Positions 1 to 8,484 are shown, counted from the stretch's first letter. The stretch is 61,489 nucleotides of DNA from Paraglaciecola polaris LMG 21857 (GCF_000315055.1 NZ_BAER01000006.1:1-61489); one strand, 5' to 3'. The notes: generated by a model from the sequence alone, not told the origin. A program made the numbers and translations.

Positions 1-2345
1 GATACAGCAATTAACGGGTTGATATTCGCCATACGAATAAGCCCTATAGATACGGATTTATTATCGCGAGTTGTATGATGATGGTGATGTAATGTACAAA
101 GTGATTGATGAGTGGTTCTGGCTATATTTTCTGTTTGGCTTTTTCCTTCATATTTTTGTATGGGGATAATTTCGCCGATACGCTTTGGCGGTTTTTCTTT
201 TTGTTCGTTAATTAGCGCCTCAATTCTTCTGTTAACAAACTTTCGGTGTTGTTTTTTAAAACTATCTAAATCACCAACAAATCGGTCTTCATAATCTGAG
301 GTTGTAAATTCATCAAACCAAGTACAACAAATACTTTGATTCCATTCACTAAGATTGGCTTTTGCATATTGGCTCCAACCGGCCTTGTAGGATTCATATA
401 ACGCATACGCCAATGCGGGTGGCATTGTGGCTGTTGATAAAAGAACTTTACTACCGAGCAATCCAGCCCAATGAACCAAGCGACATAACGCTGGAAGGTC
501 ACTCAGTCCAAAATCGTCAGGTTCATCTAACACTAAATCAGACGTTAATAAACGCAACATCGGAGGGATTTGTTTGCCTCCTTTTGTACCTTCTGTTGCT
601 GGAATGAGGTGATCAATAGTGCTGACCAGCACCGGCGCGCAAAGTAATTTGTCTATACGTTTATTTTTATCATATTTAGTCCACTCACTAAGACTATGCG
701 ATGTGTCTCCTTTGAAATCTATATAGAGTTCTGGATCTAGCACTTCCTGATCTGATTCACTTCCGGATTGTTCGCTTTTGACTACACCTTGAATAGCATG
801 CTGACTATTTTCAAAAAGCTGTTTAACCGATACACCACCAACAGCAATAGCTAGTTGCTCGCTACTAAGCTTCAGGCTATCACGAAATTCCCTGCCTGTT
901 TGCAAGGTAAGTGATCGCAAACCAAGCGCAACACTAAAGCGAATTCTGCCTGTTTGCTCACCCAGCGCATACATAATCTTAGCATTAGCAATAGTTTTTC
1001 CTTTTCCCGTTGATGCCATGTTGATACCAAAAAAACCATTTGTTAGTGGTTCTTTATTAAGCTTACTAATTAACTTTATCGCTTTATCTTGCCACCCATA
1101 CTTAACCTTATCTGCCTTTTTTACAGGGGTAGATAGAAAGTCGTTTTTTTCTAATGGATGAAGGCTAGCGTTTAGTCTCGGTAAAGCTCTTGTTATTAAT
1201 TTGGCAAAGTGCGCGACACCTATCAAATGTTCATCTAACTGTTGTTTAAATCCGTGTCCAAACATTGCCTCACTGTTTCGGTAGGTATTTGCGTAAACCT
1301 TATAATTTGCTGATCTCCACTCTTCTGTTGTTTTCGGTTTCGCAGAATAATGATGATCAGCCAACATCATTGATAGTCGAGCTAGGTGGCTTGTGAATAA
1401 TTGGTCGTTAATAAAATCCAAGTTGGTAGATTCAACAAAGAGTCTGGATAGCTCCTTTTTAGCATCTGATCCTGCGATAGATGCGTGAGAAATCCATTTA
1501 ATACTGTGGTGCGGTAATGCTTTTTTCGAGAATGACCAGTTATCTTCTAAACGGTGCTTTTGATCTTTTTCATTACATCGATATGAGTTCCACATAGCTT
1601 CAAAGCTTGTTTCTAACCAGTCGTCAATACGATTAATATCTGCTGGATTCCCGTTAATATCGTCACGCCACATTGGAACTAGCGGTAATCGGTGATGAGA
1701 AACAATAATCCATGCGACAAGCTGCCCAAATGGTGGGAGACTAAGTATTGGGTGTTTTTCGCTCTCATTGCTATCTAATCCATCTCTAAAATAATCAGTT
1801 ATGGTACTAAAATTGGCGTTTGCTAAAGCTTCCAACCACTGTTCATCTGAGTTGTCGCCCAAAAACGCTTGGAATAACCTTAACGACACCCATTCATGGC
1901 GATATGGTTCAAAGCTATCGGTAGTAATATCTGGATTTATCTTATTTTGAAATAATTTATTAGCTTTGCCAAAATCATGAAATAACCCAGCAATGGTAGC
2001 GGCATGAGTCATGATAGGTTGAGTTTTCCAGCTGAAATTATCTTTGTACTGATTAGTTATTGTGTTAGTACTATTCACCGGCACCACACCTAAACTATTA
2101 AACTTATTTTTATTCCCCACCACCCATAAAAACTGACTTCTTGCTCTTGAGCGTATCCAGTGGCAGCTCACCGCTGTGCTTTTACTGGCGGTTTGCCGTA
2201 GCATTTTTTTAACGGTAAGTAAGCCGTCTTCGGTGATGATGGTTTGCCATGTGTTGTCACCTATGCGGTCGGCAAAGGCATCGAGTACTCGCCGAGTTTT
2301 TTTGAGGGCATTTTTTTCGCATTGGCTGACAAAGGTGACCATCAT
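1..2345 (-). CDS. cas3: CRISPR-associated Cas2-Cas3 fusion helicase/nuclease, type I-F (partial, C-terminus off the window)
   Basis: This protein degrades DNA recognised by the Csy surveillance complex, and its Cas2 part joins Cas1 in spacer acquisition. About 781 codons are present, running off the left edge; family members are near 1050-1100 residues, so roughly the last quarter is missing. A Cas2-like domain occupies about residues 1-85 (VSQCEKNALKKTRRVLDAF, then CHWIRSRARSQFLWVVG). An HD-nuclease motif lies near residue 118 (FHDFGKANKLF), Walker A near 447 (MASTGKGKT), a DEAD-like box near 608 (DEPDDF), then STATMPP, and a helicase motif near the edge (GLIRMANINPL). The start is one of two adjacent ATG codons. 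The fused Cas2 domain identifies subtype I-F. The gene should be co-oriented with cas1, but a toxin-antitoxin pair separates them. Confidence 0.95.
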   Translation of the reverse strand, partial: MMVTFVSQCEKNALKKTRRVLDAFADRIGDNTWQTIITEDGLLTVKKMLRQTASKSTAVSCHWIRSRARSQFLWVVGNKNKFNSLGVVPVNSTNTITNQYKDNFSWKTQPIMTHAATIAGLFHDFGKANKLFQNKINPDITTDSFEPYRHEWVSLRLFQAFLGDNSDEQWLEALANANFSTITDYFRDGLDSNESEKHPILSLPPFGQLVAWIIVSHHRLPLVPMWRDDINGNPADINRIDDWLETSFEAMWNSYRCNEKDQKHRLEDNWSFSKKALPHHSIKWISHASIAGSDAKKELSRLFVESTNLDFINDQLFTSHLARLSMMLADHHYSAKPKTTEEWRSANYKVYANTYRNSEAMFGHGFKQQLDEHLIGVAHFAKLITRALPRLNASLHPLEKNDFLSTPVKKADKVKYGWQDKAIKLISKLNKEPLTNGFFGINMASTGKGKTIANAKIMYALGEQTGRIRFSVALGLRSLTLQTGREFRDSLKLSSEQLAIAVGGVSVKQLFENSQHAIQGVVKSEQSGSESDQEVLDPELYIDFKGDTSHSLSEWTKYDKNKRIDKLLCAPVLVSTIDHLIPATEGTKGGKQIPPMLRLLTSDLVLDEPDDFGLSDLPALCRLVHWAGLLGSKVLLSTATMPPALAYALYESYKAGWSQYAKANLSEWNQSICCTWFDEFTTSDYEDRFVGDLDSFKKQHRKFVNRRIEALINEQKEKPPKRIGEIIPIQKYEGKSQTENIARTTHQSLCTLHHHHHTTRDNKSVSIGLIRMANINPLIAV

Positions 2346-2403
2346 GGCTGTTCACCTTCTTTTTGTGGCATAAGGCACTTATGATGTTTGTTTTTTGCGA
2401 AAA

Positions 2404-2441
2404 GCATCAATATAAGCATATACTGATGTCCATATTGATGC
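2404..2441. promoter_or_regulatory. 10-bp inverted repeat between cas2-3 and the antitoxin gene, candidate VapB operator
   Basis: GCATCAATAT at 2404-2413 is repeated perfectly in inverse as ATATTGATGC at 2432-2441, with an 18-bp spacer. It ends 15 bp before the antitoxin start and lies 59 bp upstream of the cas2-3 start on the other strand. VapBC modules usually autorepress through such palindromes, so it is probably the module's operator. Its place between divergent starts means it could also affect cas2-3 transcription. Confidence 0.55.
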
Positions 2442-2456
2442 CTGAGGAATATAAAT

Positions 2457-2657
2457 ATGCGTACTACCTTAAATATCGATGATGACTTATTTGCCCAAGC
2501 CGTTGAATTGACAGGTGTAAAAGAGAAAACTGCTCTAGTGAGAGAAAGCTTAAAAGCTTTAATTGAGCGTGAAAGCGCACGACGTTTGGCTTTGTTGGGC
2601 GGTACTGATCCGTCAGCACCGTGGAGCCCTCGTCGCCAGAGCGAAATAGCTGAATAA
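2457..2657 (+). CDS. vapB: type II antitoxin, VapB-like
   Basis: This is a 66-residue protein of the VapB-like family that should neutralise the adjacent PIN toxin and bind its own promoter. The N-terminus (MRTTLNIDDDLFAQAVELTG) has the ribbon-helix-helix pattern of a short strand followed by helices. The C-terminal tail (around PSAPWSPRRQSEIAE) fits a toxin-binding extension. A Shine-Dalgarno-like GAGG precedes the ATG. Its stop codon overlaps the toxin start by one base, the usual translational coupling of such pairs. It is transcribed against the cas genes, and an inverted repeat sits just upstream. Confidence 0.88.
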   Translation: MRTTLNIDDDLFAQAVELTGVKEKTALVRESLKALIERESARRLALLGGTDPSAPWSPRRQSEIAE

Positions 2658-3025
2658 TGGTTTTGGTCGATAGCTCTGTGTGGATTGATCATCTTCGCAA
2701 AAAAGATGATGTGCTGAGTCAATTGTTGATAAATGGCCAAGTCTGCATACACCCTATGATTATTGGTGAACTGGCTTGTGGCAATTTGCGAAATCGTTTG
2801 TCCATCATCAAATTGTGGCAGAGTTTGCCACATGCTAACCATGCTACACATCAAGAGGCCTTGCACTGTTTAGAAAAACACAGCCTGTTTGGTAAAGGCA
2901 TTGGTTTTATTGATCTACATTTACTGGCGTCAACATTACTCAGCACTAACACCTTTTTGTGGACAAATGATCGCAGGTTAAAAAACCTTGCAGGCGATTT
3001 AAAACTCAGCTTTTCTTTGCATTGA
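2657..3025 (+). CDS. vapC: PIN-domain ribonuclease toxin, VapC-like
   Basis: This is a 122-residue PIN-domain protein, predicted to be a Mg-dependent RNase toxin. Acidic residues expected in the active site are visible: Asp5 in VLVDSSVWIDHL, Glu in MIIGELACGN, Asp in GIGFIDLHLLAS and Asp in LWTNDRRLKNLA. The length is normal for VapC. It starts on the last base of the antitoxin stop codon. The gene ends 14 bp before the convergent end of cas1, so the toxin-antitoxin pair fills nearly all the space between cas1 and cas2-3. The RNA target cannot be read from the sequence. Confidence 0.9.
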   Translation: MVLVDSSVWIDHLRKKDDVLSQLLINGQVCIHPMIIGELACGNLRNRLSIIKLWQSLPHANHATHQEALHCLEKHSLFGKGIGFIDLHLLASTLLSTNTFLWTNDRRLKNLAGDLKLSFSLH

Positions 3026-3038
3026 ATTAAGTACAATT

Positions 3039-4007
3039 TCACTCTTCCTGCCCCTGTAACGCCACTTTTTTAACCTGCTCAAACATAAAGTCTAATGCTT
3101 TATGGTCGGTAAATTTTTGTAATACTTGCTGACGGAACTCTTGTTCGGTGGAGTTTTCTTTGGCGCAAATAAAGGCCCAGGGCAAGACGATGGCATCTTT
3201 GATTAAATCGGCGATATCAAATACCAATGCGCCTCTGCGGGTTTTGCCGTGCATCACGGCAAAACCGTGAGGGATGCCTAATACCCACAAGGTACACGCC
3301 GCTAAACCATAAGCCAGATAGTTACCGTGGTTTAGAAAGTCATTAGCTTTGTCGGCGCTCTGATGCTGACGAGTAAAATCGCTTGTACCAGTATTATTGG
3401 CAGAAAATTTATATAACACTTTCGTGAGTTGGGCTTCGGTAAGCAGTAAATCGGAGGATTTTGTGGCTTGCTCGGTTCGCGTGTTAAAACGCTCTAATGC
3501 GCCTTTGATCAGGTCGTTATCAGTGGTAAATCCCTCGACACTTAGGTCTCGATCCTTGCCCCACACGCGCGTCAGGTATGCAATTCTTGCGGCTTGAAAT
3601 TGTTTGGCTGCCTGTAAGCGCTTTTCGTCATCAAACCAAAACGACATCCATCCTTGTATGTATTCTGTTGGTCGGTATTCACTTTGTGGAGTTAACCATT
3701 CAATCTCGTTACCCATGTACAAGGGGGTACCGCCACCACCGGCAAAACCGAGTAATACCCCTGCTTGGGCTAGCATACGCACTGCGGCTTGGGTGATTGA
3801 CGTACCGTTTCCTAATAGCACTACGGTCGTATTTGCAATGGGAATATTAAAATACTGGTTTTCAGGGTTTTTCTGTGAATTATTCGCTTCTGTTAGGTAC
3901 AGCACCCGGCCATCTTTTTGCATCACTCGGCAGTATTCTAAGTAATACAAATTTGCTCGCTTTGAATGCAAGATAGTTTTTAAGTCACTGGGGGATAAGT
4001 CTTTCAT
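3039..4007 (-). CDS. cas1: CRISPR-associated integrase Cas1, type I-F
   Basis: Cas1 is the metal-dependent integrase that inserts new spacers into the CRISPR array, working with Cas2 (here fused to Cas3). The N-terminus (DLSPSDLKTILHSKRANLYY, then NIPIANTTVVLLGNGTSITQAA and FAGGGGTPL) is diagnostic of the I-F branch. A later segment, around NYLAYGLAACTLWVLGIPHGFAVMHG, carries the expected acidic/His-rich integrase core. I chose the ATG giving MKDLSPSD; an in-frame TTG 12 bases upstream would add four residues. It is 322 residues, normal for the family. It follows the WYL regulator by about 120 bp and precedes cas2-3 in orientation, but the two are separated by an opposing VapBC-like pair. Confidence 0.95.
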   Translation of the reverse strand: MKDLSPSDLKTILHSKRANLYYLEYCRVMQKDGRVLYLTEANNSQKNPENQYFNIPIANTTVVLLGNGTSITQAAVRMLAQAGVLLGFAGGGGTPLYMGNEIEWLTPQSEYRPTEYIQGWMSFWFDDEKRLQAAKQFQAARIAYLTRVWGKDRDLSVEGFTTDNDLIKGALERFNTRTEQATKSSDLLLTEAQLTKVLYKFSANNTGTSDFTRQHQSADKANDFLNHGNYLAYGLAACTLWVLGIPHGFAVMHGKTRRGALVFDIADLIKDAIVLPWAFICAKENSTEQEFRQQVLQKFTDHKALDFMFEQVKKVALQGQEE

Positions 4008-4131
4008 TTTCAGCCACAAGCCTTGGTTGATGATAATAAAACTGCGCTCAGATTACCGATTATTCAATAGCCTCAAACCCCTGAAATAAAACCAGTAAAC
4101 TTTGTTGGCGGATTTCCATCATGTGAGCTGG

Positions 4132-4974
4132 TTAAGCATTGAATAACCATTGTTTAATGTCGTTTTTGTTGGCGAGTACCAATTGCTGTGCTTCTGGCTC
4201 TGCATCGAGAAACTTGAAATTCACCTGCATTTCTTGCAATAAATATTGTGCTAAAGCAGCGCGGGTTTTAACAATCAACATGCCATTTTGCATCTTATAG
4301 TCTTGGGCGATAACGGCTTTTTGCTTGGCATTGAATCGGCTATCTGGAATGAGTTTTAATTCAACATAAGTATGCCATGCTTCATCTTTATCGGAATTTC
4401 TGGTTCCACCGTCCAGTATTTCTGGCGTGCCGCGAAAGCGACTGAGCACAAAGTCGCGAAACTGTTGATGTTTTTCATCGAATGCACGTAAATGCCAACG
4501 CAGGCCTGTACGCACAAATACATGAGGCTGAATAATACGCCCTTCGCCATTGGGATTGCTCAACGAGACATAGTCTACTTCAAGCCTACGTTTGCTTTTA
4601 ATGGCTGCAGTGAGGCCTCGCATTACATATGGCGTGACGTGTCTTTGCGGTAAGTTGAGCGAGGTGTTTGTTAGTTCATTAGGGAGGTGATTAACACCAA
4701 TCGATTCACCTGAATGGTCGAGCCATTGTAAATATTCAATCGCGTCACCCGTGATATAGCTCAATGTAAAATCAGGCTGAGGAATATAGCCTTTCAGACT
4801 GGAGTCATAATGTAAGTTTTTTGGAAACGCGTGTTGATAGCTGGCAAAATATTTTTTAGCTTGCGTACTGCTAACACCGAAATGTTCACTCAATTGGGTG
4901 CTATTGACATGCCCTTGCCAGTAACTGAGTAGTTCAATTAGTCGATAACGTTTCTCTATGTGATGGTCTTTCAA
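4132..4974 (-). CDS. WYL-domain transcriptional regulator (BrxR/CapW-like architecture) upstream of cas1
   Basis: This 280-residue protein has an N-terminal winged helix (about residues 5-65, LIELLSYWQGHVNSTQLSEH). A WYL domain follows at about 115-195; its signature block reads GLRWHLRAFDE, with His where Tyr is usual. A C-terminal WCX-like region spans about 215-280. This order matches the BrxR/CapW family of ligand-responsive repressors found at the head of defence loci. It is first in orientation before cas1, so control of the cas genes is a reasonable inference. The 124-bp gap to cas1 may hold the promoter it acts on. The ligand is unknown. Confidence 0.88.
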   Translation of the reverse strand: MKDHHIEKRYRLIELLSYWQGHVNSTQLSEHFGVSSTQAKKYFASYQHAFPKNLHYDSSLKGYIPQPDFTLSYITGDAIEYLQWLDHSGESIGVNHLPNELTNTSLNLPQRHVTPYVMRGLTAAIKSKRRLEVDYVSLSNPNGEGRIIQPHVFVRTGLRWHLRAFDEKHQQFRDFVLSRFRGTPEILDGGTRNSDKDEAWHTYVELKLIPDSRFNAKQKAVIAQDYKMQNGMLIVKTRAALAQYLLQEMQVNFKFLDAEPEAQQLVLANKNDIKQWLFNA

Positions 4975-5000
4975 TTTAGACCATCCTGTTCACGTAATAA

Positions 5001-5342
5001 AGCGGCAAAACTGCACGTTGCTGCATCAATAAAATTCCTTGTTACCCGCGTGACATCATATTCTGCATCGAATCAGTAACGCAGCAGATTCATCGCCCAA
5101 AATATTTCGCTTTTCAGCACCTTACTGAACTTTTCGCGAACTGGCAACAAGAAAGTATCCAATTAGATACACACGAAAAATCGATTTTTGCAGTGCTTCA
5201 CTTTGCAAAACAGCAATTAAGCAGCGTTTTGTATGGCTGTGGGAATGGATCCACATTTAGATATATTTTGCTTACGGAATATACGGAGGTTAAATTCGAT
5301 GACACAAATAACCTTGCTTGCAAACATGATTTTTATAAATGA
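5001..5342 (+). pseudogene. open-frame relic without a start codon, unknown origin
   Basis: The frame is open for about 113 codons between a TAA at 4998-5000 and a TGA at 5340-5342, but has no plausible start codon. The encoded string looks protein-like (for example KYFAFQHLTELFANWQQE and HEKSIFAVLHFAKQQL). I do not recognise a family. It may be the tail of a gene lost when the neighbouring defence DNA was acquired, or chance. The strand, facing away from the cas promoter, argues against a leader peptide. Confidence 0.25.
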
Positions 5343-5547
5343 ATTACTGCCATCACCGACATTCGGCTGCCTAGTTAGCCTTTAACGACACACCCAGATG
5401 CACAGATTAACTAATGACTTAGATCGGCAATCAGCACATTTTAGAATACCGCCCTATAAGCTTACTTATATCGAGCTGTCATTTGAAAAATGCTATTAGC
5501 AGAATCATTACCTCCCTTTTGAAAAACCTACAGGGCAAATACAATTT

Positions 5548-5721
5548 TTACCCTTTCGCCTGCTTGATTAACCAAGCAAAGTCACAGAACTTCTCGTCAA
5601 TGATGTTTATCCGCCTATGACTGGCAAGGTTTAAATCGTGGGCATGCAGATGACGCCGCGTTTCATGTTCTTTGGCACAATACTTGATTATCATCCGTTG
5701 ATAAAAGCAGACATCTTGCAT
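5548..5721 (-). CDS. possible 57-residue small protein or gene relic, unknown
   Basis: An ATG-initiated frame of 57 codons contains HLHAHDLNLASHRRINII and ends in FCDFAWLIKQAKG. It is rich in His, Lys and Arg, with several Cys, and has no signal peptide or obvious membrane segment. No strong ribosome binding site is visible. I recognise no family. It may be a real small gene or the C-terminal scrap of a larger one. The rest of 4975-5857 shows no other gene I can support. Confidence 0.25.
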   Translation of the reverse strand: MQDVCFYQRMIIKYCAKEHETRRHLHAHDLNLASHRRINIIDEKFCDFAWLIKQAKG

Positions 5722-5857
5722 TTAACGTAGCAACAGATTGCATTAAGCTCCTAGGAAACCGATATGCCTATATTGCTAGCGAATGGCCCAAGGCGTTTTT
5801 CCCGTTGCTTTATATTTAATCAATTACTTAATAAGCATTAGAATACGAGAGCCCAGA

Positions 5858-6478
5858 ATGTCATCTGACTATTTTCATTTTTTAAACCTAATTGGGGTCG
5901 CATTTTTTGCTATCGCAGGTACCTTGCTTGGCTACGAAAAAAAGGTTGGCGGTTTTGGCATAGTGGTTGTTGCGTCGGTGACTGCCCTCGGTGGCGGTTC
6001 ACTGCGAGACTTACTTTTGAACCAGCCCGTTTTCTGGGTTGCTGATCCCACTTATTTATATTCAACTTATGCTGCCACCATTACTGCGATTGTCTTTATT
6101 CGCTACTTGCCACACGTGTCTAATTATTATTTTTTACTTATTGACGCCATTGGTATGGCCATATTTAACATAGTCGGCATTGAAAAATCTCTTATAGAAG
6201 GCACGGGCATGCTTATCGCGCTAACGATGGGCACCACCACCGGCATTTTTGGCGGTCTAATAAGAGACGTAATTTGCCGAGAGGTACCGTCAGTGATGCG
6301 CAGCGAAATGTATGCGTCGGCGTGTGTATCGGGCGGCTTAGCTTATGCGGTGCTGTTCCAATTCGGTGCCCCGTACCTTTGGTGTATTTTAGGATCGCTT
6401 TTTACCACGGTATTTATACGAATGGGCGCATTGCACTGGAATTGGCAGCTTGAATTTTTCAAAAAACGGCAAGGTTAA
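5858..6478 (+). CDS. TRIC-family (UPF0126/YadS-like) membrane channel
   Basis: This is a 206-residue polytopic membrane protein with seven hydrophobic segments arranged as two homologous halves. Each half carries a Gly-rich motif followed by Arg-Asp (ALGGGSLRDLLL and GIFGGLIRDVICR), the hallmark of prokaryotic trimeric intracellular cation channel proteins. Such proteins conduct monovalent cations; the physiological role in bacteria is uncertain. I place the start at the ATG giving MSSDYFHF because it follows a GAGA-type ribosome site and matches the family N-terminus; an in-frame codon 75 bases upstream would add 25 unlikely residues. It stands alone between relic-rich stretches. Confidence 0.88.
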   Translation: MSSDYFHFLNLIGVAFFAIAGTLLGYEKKVGGFGIVVVASVTALGGGSLRDLLLNQPVFWVADPTYLYSTYAATITAIVFIRYLPHVSNYYFLLIDAIGMAIFNIVGIEKSLIEGTGMLIALTMGTTTGIFGGLIRDVICREVPSVMRSEMYASACVSGGLAYAVLFQFGAPYLWCILGSLFTTVFIRMGALHWNWQLEFFKKRQG

Positions 6479-6599
6479 TAACCTATTATTAGGTTAATGG
6501 CCTTGCCTGCTTAAAGCACGAAGGTCATCACCGAAGGTAAAGTAACAATGTGAACCATTCGGTCACAGGTTTTACGGATCCCATCATGGTGAAACCTAA

Positions 6600-6752
6600 T
6601 CCGCCCTCTTAGAATACGTTCGCTTTGGCGACGGTAAAGTTTCTATCAACACAAACGGCAGCAACATTTTAAGTGAATGGCACGGCCTAACCGTCAAAAA
6701 TCATGTCCACTTCCCTGCACGTGCTAAGCCCCATATGCCAAGGGCCCTGTAA
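6600..6752 (+). pseudogene. 50-codon open-frame relic, unknown
   Basis: Between TAA stops there are 50 sense codons with a protein-like composition (EYVRFGDGKVSINTNG, EWHGLTVKNHVHFP) but no start codon. It may be the end of a lost gene. I cannot name a family. The rest of 6479-6824 holds no gene; about 6778-6807 has three tandem copies of a 9-bp unit close to AACTGCTTT just before the convergent HAD gene. Confidence 0.2.
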
Positions 6753-6824
6753 TTGACCAATCGCAGCATGTCGCTATTAACTGCTTTAACTGCTTTAACT
6801 GCTTTTAAACAACATGAAGATGCA

Positions 6825-7511
6825 TTAAAGATCAGCCAATTTATCAGCTAGTTGCTTAAGATTTTGCGCTATAAAATCTGGCTGGGGCACATTTTCAGCC
6901 GACAAAATATTGTTATTTGGGCGCGTAATAAAAGCGCCTGCACATCCGGCTGCTTGTGCGCCGATCGTGTCCCATAAATGACATGCCACCAGACATATTT
7001 GCTCTAGTTCCACGTTCAGCTCTTTTGCTGCATAAGCGTAGGTTGATGGGTGCGGCTTAAACGCACGTACGCTGTCTACACTGAAATGTTGTTCAAAAAA
7101 ATGACTGATCCCTGCTTTTTCCAATAGCGTTGGCGAAGGAGACGGCGGGGAGTTTGTCAGGGTCGCCAGGCGAAAGCCAGCCGCCTGCAGGCGCTTTAAT
7201 CCTGGCACAACATCAGGATGCGGCGGTAGGCTTGTAAGTAACGTCTTGAATTGGTTAACATCCTCTTCGGTTATCGACAAACGATGATTTTCCGCCACCA
7301 TCTTCAACGTGCCCACAGCTAGATTAGCGAATGGTTCATAAAGGCCCGCAATGGTCATGGTTTGAGAATACAGCACCAATTCAGCAAACCAATTACGCAG
7401 CACTAAAGGATGATTAAATACCCGCTGAAAAAACGGTTCGAGAGTCGTGATATCAAGCAAGGTCTCATTTACGTCAAAAAGAAGTACTTCTATACTGCGC
7501 GCTTTATTCAT
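6825..7511 (-). CDS. HAD-superfamily hydrolase, haloacid dehalogenase type II-like
   Basis: This is a 228-residue HAD hydrolase. Motif I is near the N-terminus (LLFDVNETLLD, nucleophile Asp13), motif II is Thr-Asn-Ser (ATLTNSPPSPS), a conserved Lys follows in VRAFKPHPSTY, and an acidic region contains VACHLWDTIGAQAAG. This order matches the L-2-haloacid dehalogenase (type II) branch. The substrate is not certain, because many members act on phosphate esters or are uncharacterised. I use the internal ATG (MNKARS) because AGAGGA precedes it at proper spacing; the upstream alternative adds 16 residues with no ribosome site. It is transcribed alone. Confidence 0.82.
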   Translation of the reverse strand: MNKARSIEVLLFDVNETLLDITTLEPFFQRVFNHPLVLRNWFAELVLYSQTMTIAGLYEPFANLAVGTLKMVAENHRLSITEEDVNQFKTLLTSLPPHPDVVPGLKRLQAAGFRLATLTNSPPSPSPTLLEKAGISHFFEQHFSVDSVRAFKPHPSTYAYAAKELNVELEQICLVACHLWDTIGAQAAGCAGAFITRPNNNILSAENVPQPDFIAQNLKQLADKLADL

Positions 7512-7685
7512 TTTTATACGGTCCTCTTTTAGATTTGAGAGCAAGCCATACTTGCCCATAAGCTTATGTTAGTTATTGAAGCATCAAATTGATCAAAATT
7601 GTTGCTTTCTTAGGCTAATTACACACGATTCGTAATGACGGCTAACATTGTAAAACACCAAGCTTATACACAGAGATGTCTAGTG

Positions 7686-7720
7686 ATGTGGCCAGTAAAG
7701 GGTTTGCTTACTGGCCACAT
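7686..7720 (-). terminator. 13-bp perfect hairpin downstream of the FrnE-like gene
   Basis: ATGTGGCCAGTAA (7686-7698) and TTACTGGCCACAT (7708-7720) are perfect inverse repeats around a 9-base loop. It lies 73 bp past the stop of the leftward dsbA-family gene. No U-tract follows, so it is a strong RNA hairpin that may stabilise or end the transcript rather than a textbook terminator. Confidence 0.55.
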
Positions 7721-7792
7721 GTTTAGTCTGAGCAACTGATCACCGGACGATTAGCAAGTCGTATTGCGTAAGACGTTTTCGGTCAACGCGGA

Positions 7793-8440
7793 TTAGCTAG
7801 CGCCCGCGAGTTCCTTAAGCACATCATGGTAGCTACTTTGTGGGTGTGCACCAGTCATCGCGCTACTGCGATTGAAGATAACGCTTGGTACGCCGGAAAT
7901 TCCTCGCTGTTGCCATTGTATCTCTTGTTTCACTACCTTGCTGAGTCTATCAGCGTCATCTAAGGCCAACTCGGCTGCATAAATATCAAGACCAACACTC
8001 TGGGCCTCTGTGAGTAATACCTCACGATCAGATATATCTTTGTGTTCACTGAAAAAAGCCGCAAACAAACGTTGTTTCAACGTGTGTTGCAGGCCAACTT
8101 CATGGGCATAATCTAATAACACATGTGCTTGACGCGTATTAACCATCTTCATGTCTTCAAAATAGTTAAAGGTAAAGCCATACTCAGCGCCGAGTGACGT
8201 GATATTCGCCCGAGCTTTATCACTGTCATCACGCTTAGCACCATACTTACGTAACACGTGGGCACGTAAGTTTTCACCTTGTATGGGCATATCTGGATTG
8301 AGTTCAAAGGGTTGCCACTCAATCTCTACCCTATCTTGCAAGCCGAGTTCATTAATTGCGGCTTCTAAATGTGTGTAACCAACGATGCACCAAGGGCACA
8401 CGATGTCAGACACAATATCCAATTTAATTTTTTTGTTCAT
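7793..8440 (-). CDS. DsbA-family oxidoreductase, FrnE-like
   Basis: This is a 215-residue thioredoxin-fold protein with the active site CPWC at residues 15-18 (SDIVCPWCIVG) and a cis-Pro region near residue 180 (GISGVPSVIFN). The domain order matches FrnE and 2-hydroxychromene-2-carboxylate isomerase relatives of DsbA. There is no signal peptide, so it should act in the cytoplasm on disulfides or glutathione adducts. Its promoter carries two TetR-type palindromes shared with the AhpD-like gene further upstream. That places it in one stress regulon with two glutathione-transferase-like genes. Confidence 0.9.
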   Translation of the reverse strand: MNKKIKLDIVSDIVCPWCIVGYTHLEAAINELGLQDRVEIEWQPFELNPDMPIQGENLRAHVLRKYGAKRDDSDKARANITSLGAEYGFTFNYFEDMKMVNTRQAHVLLDYAHEVGLQHTLKQRLFAAFFSEHKDISDREVLLTEAQSVGLDIYAAELALDDADRLSKVVKQEIQWQQRGISGVPSVIFNRSSAMTGAHPQSSYHDVLKELAGAS

Positions 8441-8484
8441 TTCTGCACACTGACAATATTTAATCCACTCACTATAATCGAAAA

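Noticed and set aside
2342-2866. A 174-residue leftward open frame over the toxin-antitoxin pair
   Set aside because: It is antisense to clearly recognisable VapB- and VapC-like genes and has no family resemblance.
1-5000. A CRISPR array near the cas genes
   Set aside because: No regularly spaced 28-bp repeats were found; in I-F loci the array lies beyond cas6f, which would be off the left edge.
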